From Clostridium sp. UBA4746 (GTDB lineage Bacteria; Bacillota; Clostridia; Clostridiales; Clostridiaceae), in assembly GCA_002403785.1 (NCBI GenBank), contig DHIM01000384.1, positions 6,699 to 20,700 on the forward strand: DNA of 14,002 nucleotides. Reading direction: 5' to 3'. Under the pieces are notes generated by a model. That model ran no database searches. It worked only from the letters and a program-made list of their open reading frames with translations, and was not told the DNA's origin. This document shows positions 13,500 to 14,002 of this stretch, in pieces. The position numbers and the translations under genes were made by a program. Each line of letters begins with the position of its first letter. Positions within the stretch are counted from its first letter, which is position 1.

Positions 13500-13907
13500 T
13501 TAAGAGATATTTTGTTTTATTTTATATTTTGAAACTACTTCCCTTGCCAGTACCACTCCAAAGTACGAGGCAGCAAGTCCTAGCATTATTGAAAACCCAA
13601 TATATGATATAGCAGAATAATAATCACCTAGAGTCATAAGGTCAACAGTCTCTTTGCAAAGTGTAGAAAAAGTCGTATAGGCACCAAAAAATCCTGTAGC
13701 AATTCCCAATCTTATATTAGCATCAAATGCAAATATTTCAAAGGCAATGGTTAGTATAAGTGCTAAAAGCAAACTTCCAGAAACGTTAATAAACAATGTA
13801 TTTATTGGTATGACTTCTTTATAATTATTAATGTGTATATTCTTTATCGCATATCTAAGTATTGCACCAAGCATTCCACCTATAGATATAAATATGTATT
13901 TTCTCAT
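13500..13907 (-). CDS. crcB: Fluoride channel subunit, CrcB/Fluc family (second copy)
   Basis: A 135-residue membrane protein with four hydrophobic segments. Motifs are IGGMLGAILRY (9-19), NTLFINVSGSLLLA (36-49) with pore Asn41, and FFGAYTTFSTLCKE (73-86). The partner has Phe at the position after TTFST where this copy has Leu, and the C-terminus here carries an extra charged tail (AREVVSKYKIKQ). The frame extends to a TTG at 13928 and an ATG at 13916. The ATG at 13907 is chosen because it gives the family-typical MRKYIFISIGG opening and because GGAAGTGAT (13915-13923, minus strand) is an extended ribosome binding site seven bases upstream. It is the first gene of the crcB pair as far as the window shows. 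Confidence 0.93.
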   Translation of the reverse strand: MRKYIFISIGGMLGAILRYAIKNIHINNYKEVIPINTLFINVSGSLLLALILTIAFEIFAFDANIRLGIATGFFGAYTTFSTLCKETVDLMTLGDYYSAISYIGFSIMLGLAASYFGVVLAREVVSKYKIKQNIS

Positions 13908-14002
13908 AAAATTCATCACTTCCTGCAAATTATTTTCTGTTTCTCATAGTGAGAGGTAATCTTTAAGACCTATAAGGTTTTATATAACTTTCTACTAATT
14001 CC
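13908..14002 (-). other. Leader region of the crcB pair, no riboswitch recognised
   Basis: Only 95 bases upstream are visible. They contain small hairpin-forming words (acct-tat-aggt and tctca-cta-tgaga on the minus strand) and the extended ribosome binding site. The conserved core of the fluoride riboswitch is not recognisable by eye. Confidence 0.5.

Noticed and set aside
13908..14002. Fluoride riboswitch upstream of the crcB pair
   Set aside because: No conserved riboswitch core could be matched by eye; the short hairpins seen are too weak to call.

Overview
The window looks like chromosomal DNA of a low-GC Firmicute, most probably a Clostridium-type bacterium. The reasons are very AT-rich sequence throughout, strong AGGAGG-type ribosome binding sites, TTG start use, a lipobox lipoprotein where a Gram-negative would have a soluble periplasmic protein, and clostridial-style histidine kinases. 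I do not name a species. No mobile element, tRNA, rRNA or CRISPR array is visible.

Region 1 (1-7725, all plus strand) is a signalling block: the C-terminal half of a histidine kinase, a REC-histidine kinase protein, a CUT2-type sugar-binding lipoprotein, a 1067-residue membrane hybrid kinase (TM, outside helical domain, TM, HAMP, GAF, 21-residue coiled-coil repeats, kinase core, two REC domains), and a CheR methyltransferase with an extra N-terminal domain. The binding-protein gene has no ABC permease or ATPase beside it but a membrane hybrid kinase, so the likely logic is ligand, lipoprotein, kinase, phosphorelay (compare TorT/TorS or LuxP/LuxQ). CheR may tune the kinase by methylation. No DNA-binding response regulator, HPt protein, CheB or receptor gene is visible, so the output lies elsewhere.

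Region 2 (7747-12655, all minus strand, convergent with region 1) is a compact five-gene surface-polysaccharide operon. In transcription order it holds a family 2 glycosyltransferase, a Wzx/TuaB-type flippase, a DegT/DnrJ/EryC1/StrS sugar aminotransferase and two left-handed beta-helix acetyltransferases. Gaps are 3 to 54 bases. The aminotransferase plus an adjacent acetyltransferase suggests an N-acetylated amino-deoxy sugar. The nucleotide-sugar precursor enzymes and a polymerase are not here.

Region 3 (12656-13111) has no supported gene but is dense in structure: a candidate divergent promoter pair over a 20-bp-spaced direct repeat, a 12-bp inverted repeat at the presumed start of the polysaccharide transcript, and a perfect 23-bp inverted repeat.

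Region 4 (13112-13907, minus) holds two adjacent crcB genes for a probable two-subunit Fluc fluoride channel. The 95 bases upstream end the window and show no recognisable fluoride riboswitch.
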